DNA of 64,000 nt from Colias croceus. Its lineage: Eukaryota > Arthropoda > Insecta > Lepidoptera > Pieridae. Both the position numbers and the translations under genes were made by a program. The stretch is from NCBI RefSeq assembly GCF_905220415.1, contig NC_059539.1, forward strand, positions 8,742,001 to 8,806,000. Reading direction: 5' to 3'. This document shows, one piece after another, positions 58,886 to 64,000 of the stretch. Numbering within the stretch: position 1 is the first letter of the stretch; every line of letters begins with the position of its first letter. Under the pieces are notes generated by a model. The model was not told the origin of the DNA. It saw only the letters and a program-made list of their open reading frames with translations, and made no database searches.

Positions 58886-61717
58886 ATGTTGTCTCGAATG
58901 TGCGTAGCTCGCTCTGCACTCAATGTGACACAGACATTGAAAACACCAGTACCCCAAAAATTTGTACCCAGAAACTATGTAATTAGAAATTATGCCCGCG
59001 AACCTAGATCTCGCGTTGCCACACGCACACAACCCACTATGTGGGAAAAATTAATGGCACCAGCTGGTCCCAATGGTAAGTCTTTTAAATTTTTTATTAG
59101 TTACACAACATTAAACTTCCTAGTAAGCTTTATAGAGCAATAACATCCAATTTAGACCACATTTTATATTGGTATAATGTTATGTAATGATAATTATTTG
59201 ACTGAAATTTTCAGCATTCAGCTTGGGAAAAGGTGCATTGGCAGGAGCATCAGCAGTTGGTCTAGTGGCTCTCTGCTATTATGGTTCTGGAGTTAAACCT
59301 GGCACTCTCCAGGAGGCACAGTGAGTAATCACTTTTGTCAACAATCACATTGATAGATTACTCTGATAAAGTGATAAACAGAAGTTGATAGCATGTTAAT
59401 CCATTTAGATTATATCATTATTTTTGTAATATAAAATATTATATGTGGCAATAATCTACAAAACAACAACTTGAAACACAGTATTATTGATATCAGTAAT
59501 GTAAACAAAACAATTGTTTAACTAAAATTTGACTTAAGAAAATTACTTATGTACATATTGACTGGAATTTGAATATGAGCCTATCATCATGACATACTTA
59601 TTTACGATGGAAGAATTATTGTTTATTTATTCAAAAGCTCAAAACATCTAATACATACATACTTCCTAATATTATGTAACTGTTGATAATGAGTCATTTT
59701 CCTTTTACGGAGCACTGAGGAACAGTTTTTATAAAATCCATTTATAAATTCTCTTTCAGCAAATTATGTAAAGAGTTTTATTCTAATTATAAACCTGGTA
59801 ATTAAAAACAATTTTATATACAAACTTCTTTTTTTTTTCTTATTTCAGTCTCTGGCCACAATATGTTAAAGATAGAATTAAGGCAACATATGGATTCATA
59901 GCTGGATCTATTGTGCTCACTGCAGGCAGTGCCATCACAGTCTTCAGAACGCCAGCACTTCTAAACTTGGTTGCAAGAAATGGATGGATGGTAAGAGAAA
60001 ATCAATTATGTTAACTTTGTAAAACATAAGAAAAATACCCGTCTGACTAGGGCCCTTCCGGCCTCCTCTACTCAAGCGACAGCCCATGCCAAGGTTCGAG
60101 ATCCCCGTCAAGGGATGTTGCATGTCGCTACAAGGGTGAACCTTCAGTTCACCCACGCATCTGCGTTAAAATGTAGTAGCCCTTCTGGCTAACATCGAGA
60201 AACACCACACAAAAAAAAATGAGTAAAATCAACATTTGAATTTTGATGTTACTATATATTTTCTTTATTGTTATAGTCTATCATAGCAACCATGGCTCTT
60301 ATGATTGGGTCTGGCATGGTGGTGCGAGGCATGGAGTACAAGCCTGGCTTTGGAGGGAAACAAATAGCTTGGATGGTCCACACTGGCATCATGGGGGCAG
60401 TCATTGCACCCATCTGTTTTCTCGGTGGACCTGTACTGATGCGGGCAGCTTGGTAAGCTCTTATGATTAAATTGAATTTTATTTTATTTATTTTTTATAT
60501 CAAACATTATTCCGTGGGTTTACTTAGCCTTAGCTTTTAGGCAACTGACTAACACTGTTGCATCAGAATATGCACGCAATAAGACTTATGCAAGTATTAG
60601 TTAGAATTATAAGGAAAATTATTAAAATTTGTTATTTACATATTATCTAAATATAAAGGCATGATTCATAACACTCGCACATTGCAGGTACACAGCGGGA
60701 GTAGTAGGCGGGCTGAGCACGATCGCGGTGTGCGCGCCGTCGGGCGAGTTCCTGAACATGCGCGCGCCGCTCGCGATGGGGCTCGGCGCGGTGTTCGCCG
60801 CCTCGCTCGCCGGCATGTTCCTGCCGCCCACCACCGCGCTCGGAGCCGGTAATGTGTACTAGTGCACACTGCACAGCGGCACAGTGCCGGGCGAGTTCTC
60901 CAACATGCGCGCGCACCGTCCACAGCTGAGATACTGAATGTTGTTCTTATAAGATGCCCTTATAATTAAAGGCCAAAAATACAGTTTACAATAAGTAAAC
61001 CTTGTGTAAATTTATGTAATATTTCATAAAAATTGATAAAAGTTTACGAAAAATAGTCAAGTCTATACCCAAAAAAAATATACAAATAATCGTAGCAAAA
61101 AGTGACCCAAAAAGAAATAAACATAAAAGATATTTTGAGTATATTGTTTACTATTATTGTGTAGTTTCTAATTTAAAATTTGTTTGCAGGATTATACTCA
61201 CTGAGCTTGTACGGCGGTCTGATTGTGTTTGGTGGTTTCCTGCTGTATGACACACAAGCCATCATCAAGCGCGCTGAAATGCACCCCACGTATGCATTAC
61301 AGCCTTACGACCCTATTAACTCGTAAGTATAAAAAATGCTTTTCATATCTAGAATTGCACTTGTTTTAATTAAATGTATTACATAATTAATATAAAATTA
61401 TTTAATATTCCTGTCTATTGTGTGTCTATAGCCATGTTTTGTAAAAGTTAAACTAGACTTGTATTATTTATTAGAAACATATTTTTAAAAGATGAATTAA
61501 AGAAAAAACACACATTAATCAATCGAACAAAACGAACCTATTTTATAGGTAACCTTAAAAAAATTAATCAATGCAATTTTTTTGCATTAAAGATGCACTA
61601 CTTATAGTTTTTATTGTTTTTTTTTTCAGAGCAATCTCAGTGTACTTGGACATCCTGAACATCTTCATGCGTATTGCTATGATCTTATCGGGCGCCGGCG
61701 GCAACAAACGAAAGTAG
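58886..61717 (+). CDS. GHITM: Growth hormone-inducible transmembrane protein (GHITM, Bax inhibitor-1 family)
   Basis: Mitochondrial inner-membrane member of the TMBIM family (TMBIM5), linked to cristae structure, cytochrome c retention and ion exchange. Exons: 58886-59075, 59215-59320, 59849-59990, 60277-60452, 60688-60848, 61190-61322, 61630-61717; 331 aa. The first about 55 residues are basic with no acidic run (MLSRMCVARSALNV), fitting a mitochondrial presequence. Then come TMWEKLMAPAGPN and several hydrophobic segments (ALAGASAVGLVALCYYG, IAGSIVLTAGSAITVF, IIATMALMIGSGMVV, MGAVIAPICFLGGPVLM, MGLGAVFAASLAGMF, LYGGLIVFGGFLLYDTQ, ISVYLDILNIFMRI). The motif YDTQxI and YLDILNIF are family signatures. 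Exon 5 is far richer in GC than its neighbours. A 5' UTR intron precedes the ATG. Confidence 0.96.
60031..60219 (+). mobile_element. Retroposon-like insertion in GHITM intron 3
   Basis: A GC-richer block from CCCGTCTGACTAGGGCCC through GGTTCGAGATCCCCGTC and GTAGCCCTTCTGGCTAAC ends in a run of nine A residues. The poly-A end suggests retroposition. The family is not identified. Confidence 0.55.
60855..60935 (+). pseudogene. Decayed duplicate of part of GHITM exon 5
   Basis: Just after exon 5 the intron repeats GCCGGGCGAGTTCTCCAACA and the following CATGCGCGCGC, matching the exon segment for SGEFLNMRAP apart from small changes, and a GCACAGCGG copy of the exon start. It no longer keeps a full open exon. 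It looks like a partial local duplication. Confidence 0.65.
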
Positions 61718-61990
61718 AAGATGAATCTACAACGAGCGAAAATATATTTAAAGCGTAGCAACGAAAATTTAGAATGTGCTTACTGCTTAAACAACATCCC
61801 CACTAGCTTAGATAAAGGAGAATGCCCATGAAAGTATGGACCACGGTATAGTGTTGCGTCAATGCCAGAGTGGTTTTGAAGGGTTCTTCGATATTCAACA
61901 GATTTTTACCAATTGATTTTTTGTGATAAAAACAGGGGTTTTCAAGATATTGAGAAAAATGTGAATTAACCTCAAAACTTAAATAAACCC
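61718..61990 (+). other. GHITM 3' UTR
   Basis: After the TAG at 61715-61717, an AATAAA signal occurs near 61982. The UTR overlaps the start of an inverted-repeat element at 61814, so mature mRNA may contain part of it. Confidence 0.45.
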
Positions 61991-62894
61991 CATTTAGTTA
62001 GGTTTATGTGTGACTTAGGTAGTATTTTATCGTCTGAAGGTTATTTTTCGTTTAACATATTTAATCTATGCGTAGAGCTTATTCTTTCAGACAAAGTCTA
62101 TCTGTTCGTCGGTTAGTGTAGGTAGGCAGTAGGCACCAGAAATCTTCCGGGACGGATTTCAAGAAAACCTAAATATATATTTAAAAAATGCCAATAGAGT
62201 TTTCATTCGGTTTACATATTGTTGTTATTGTTTGAATCATTTTTTCACTACATATTCGAAGAAAGAAACAAATAAGAAATAACTGGTTACCTACCAAGCT
62301 ATGTCATAATAATATTTTTTTATATATATATTTTATATTTATATTATTTTACTTCACTATCTATGTTAAAACAACCTACAGTGTATAAACAATACCTTAC
62401 AGAGTGATTTTATGTTAATTGATTTTTATGTAATTCAATGAAAACAATAATCGATATTAATACGTTTAGCTATTTACCATAGTAAATGTCATAATAGTTG
62501 CTCGGTTACCGTGGTAACCGGTAATGGATACTAAATCTATGGTAACGGATCTAAACAATTACATGTCTTATTAGATTTTAAAAAACATTCCTTGATCAAA
62601 ATATAATATTTTCCGATAGTAAGAAGGCCTCTAAATTGCCGAGATTTTTTTTAATAGTATTGTTATCTTGATGCATGAGAAAAACCTGTACCAAAAATGT
62701 AAACGGTAATGGACACTAAATCTATAATAACGGATCTAAACAATTACATGTCTTATTAGATTTTACAAAACATTCCCTGTTCAAAATATATTTTCCGATG
62801 GTAAGAAGTCCTCTAAATTGCCGAGATTTTTTTTAATAGTATTGTTGTCTTGATGCATGAGAAAAACCAGTACCAAAAATGGGCATTCTCCTTT
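61814..62894. mobile_element. 1.08-kb element with 16-bp inverted ends
   Basis: AAAGGAGAATGCCCAT at 61814-61829 is the exact inverted complement of 62879-62894. The interval has no open frame of note and includes a subterminal tandem duplication. Target duplication is not clear, so the superfamily is unassigned. Confidence 0.55.
62520..62880. repeat. Two-copy 185-bp tandem duplication
   Basis: The unit starting GGTAATGG at 62520 recurs at 62705, with shared ACAATTACATGTCTTATTAG and CTCTAAATTGCCGAG segments and a few substitutions. The second copy is a few bases shorter. It lies at the right end of the inverted-repeat element. Confidence 0.8.
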
Positions 62895-63771
62895 TCGTGC
62901 TTATGAGTCCAAATCGGATGTCTATGTGATACATTTGTTAAATATTGTAAGATATTCCCTAAGTTAAGTTAATTTTATTTAGGTTGATGATAATAAATTG
63001 ACAAGTACCAAAGTCATTTGCAGTTTTATTTACATTTTTTATAATATGACTAGCGGTTCGCCCCGGCTTTTGTTTACGTTTTTTTTTTTCATAAAAACTA
63101 TCCTATCTCTCAAGTTGGATCGAACTTGAGAGATAGGATACATGGTGTGCGAATTTTATTATAATCGGTTAAGTGGTTTAGGAGTCCATTTTAATTTCTA
63201 AGTGTTGGTAAGTTAAAGTTCAAGTGGGAATAGCTTTAGCTCCTCGTCACCGATTAAAATAAATTAGTGAAACACGCATTTTAAATCTCTTACGGAACTT
63301 TACTTTTTATTATAACGAAGTAATATAATATTTCACCTTCTATATATTCTTTACATGTTTCTTGTAAAATGCAAAAACAATCATTTATGATAGCATTATA
63401 CCGCCAAACTTCCTTGAACTGTACCGCACTGATCCGAGTAAAGACGGACAGGTGCACAAGCAATTCATCGGTTTTTTCATGCCACACCGGACCGTAAAAA
63501 ATCGGAATGCCGGACGGTAAAATTCCTTGTAGTGCACAAGCGCCCGTAAACAGCACAATACCTAACCATTTTCTACGAAAAACGATAATCACGAATCCAA
63601 AATAATAAAATTACTTTAGTCTATATCTTCGTTGCGTATAAAAATGCGGGCCATCTATAATAATAAATATATAAAGCGTGATCGTGCGGGGTGAGGTAAG
63701 TGTTTAATTTTGGCGGGAGGCGGAGAGTGTCTGTTCTGTGTTCTGTAGCGTTTAGCTACTACATATTATGT
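62895..63771. other. Intergenic, repeat-rich
   Basis: A truncated retroposon tail lies at 63049-63190 and a short perfect inverted repeat (CTATCTCTCAAGTT and complement) at about 63103-63139. The minus-strand 100-codon frame at 63290-63592 starts with GTG and has no recognised similarity. No supported gene. Confidence 0.4.
63049..63190 (+). mobile_element. Truncated retroposon tail
   Basis: Head ACTAGCGGTTCGCCCCGG is followed by a shortened middle with a palindromic CTCTCAAGTTGGATCGAAC segment. It belongs to the same group as the copy at 5809. Confidence 0.6.
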
Positions 63772-64000
63772 ACTAGGTTTCCGTCCGCGGCTCCGCCCGC
63801 GCAGTCAAAGAAAAACCCGCATAGTTCCCGTTCCCGTGTGATTTTAGGAATTGCGTCATTTTCCCGGGATAAAAAGTAGCCTATGTCCTCTCTCGGGTAT
63901 CAAAATATCTCCATACCAAATTTCATGAAAATTGGTTCAGTAGTTTAGGCGTGATTGAGTAACAGACAGACAGACAGAGTTACTTTCGCATTTATAATAT
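63772..64000 (+). mobile_element. Lepidopteran retroposon tail, cut by window end
   Basis: Starts ACTAGGTTTCCGTCCGCGG, includes AAACCCGCATAGTTCCCG and the GACA run, and reaches TTTATAATAT at the last base. Nearly identical in order to the copy at 7375. Confidence 0.8.

Noticed and set aside
60085..60125. Possible tRNA-like box (GGTTCGAGATCCC)
   Set aside because: No matching acceptor stem or A box could be folded around it; it belongs to a poly-A-tailed retroposon.
60647..60923. Arg/Ala-rich frames on both strands over GHITM exon 5
   Set aside because: They are by-products of extreme GC content; the frame matching GHITM on the plus strand explains the sequence.
63290..63592. Minus-strand 100-codon frame with a hydrophobic start
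   Set aside because: It opens on GTG, has no recognised domain, no clear splice partners, and lies among repeats; the GTGCACAAGC words suggest transposon sequence.

Overview
The window looks like moth or butterfly (lepidopteran) nuclear DNA. It is AT-rich, its genes are split into many short GT-AG exons, and it carries many copies of a retroposon tail typical of Lepidoptera (start ACTAGCTTTCCGCCCG, end TTTATAATATTAGTA), plus piggyBac-, mariner-, Tc1- and Harbinger-like insertions. No bacterial or viral gene was seen. All gene models were built by hand from reading frame, splice sites and family similarity recalled from memory; no search was run.

Layout. 1-3.25 kb is repeat-rich: a 135-bp tandem duplication and a 2.16-kb TTA-flanked inverted-repeat element with a long internal foldback. 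At 3.86-5.12 kb (+) lies a damaged THAP zinc-finger gene. At 6.45-9.72 kb (+) is the splicing factor CWC25 (4 coding exons, 488 aa). At 9.93-24.62 kb (-) is LUBEL, the insect HOIP/RNF31-type linear-ubiquitin E3 ligase (about 20 coding exons, about 2,074 aa), with a piggyBac-like element and a nested mariner in one intron. At 26.33-54.95 kb (+) is HYDIN, the giant ASH-domain protein of the axonemal central pair. My 81-exon model is open throughout and sums to 14,919 nt (4,972 aa). At 55.16-58.01 kb (-) is NOC2L (nucleolar complex protein 2, 6 exons, 686 aa). At 58.89-61.72 kb (+) is GHITM, a mitochondrial Bax-inhibitor-1 family protein (7 coding exons, 331 aa). 61.8-64 kb holds repeats only.

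The genes are packed as alternating convergent and divergent pairs. CWC25/LUBEL and HYDIN/NOC2L end about 200 bp apart, stop to stop. LUBEL/HYDIN and NOC2L/GHITM share short divergent promoter regions. The genes do not form one pathway: they cover splicing, linear ubiquitin signalling, flagellar structure, ribosome biogenesis and mitochondrial membrane structure.

The most interesting observation is in LUBEL. Two homologous exons for the C-terminal linear-ubiquitin-determining domain lie only 27 nt apart, have identical phases, and would break the frame if used together or both skipped. They therefore look like mutually exclusive exons giving two catalytic-domain isoforms. Other notable points are a MITE landing 9 nt from a HYDIN splice donor, a GC-AG intron in LUBEL, and a decayed copy of part of GHITM exon 5 in the next intron.
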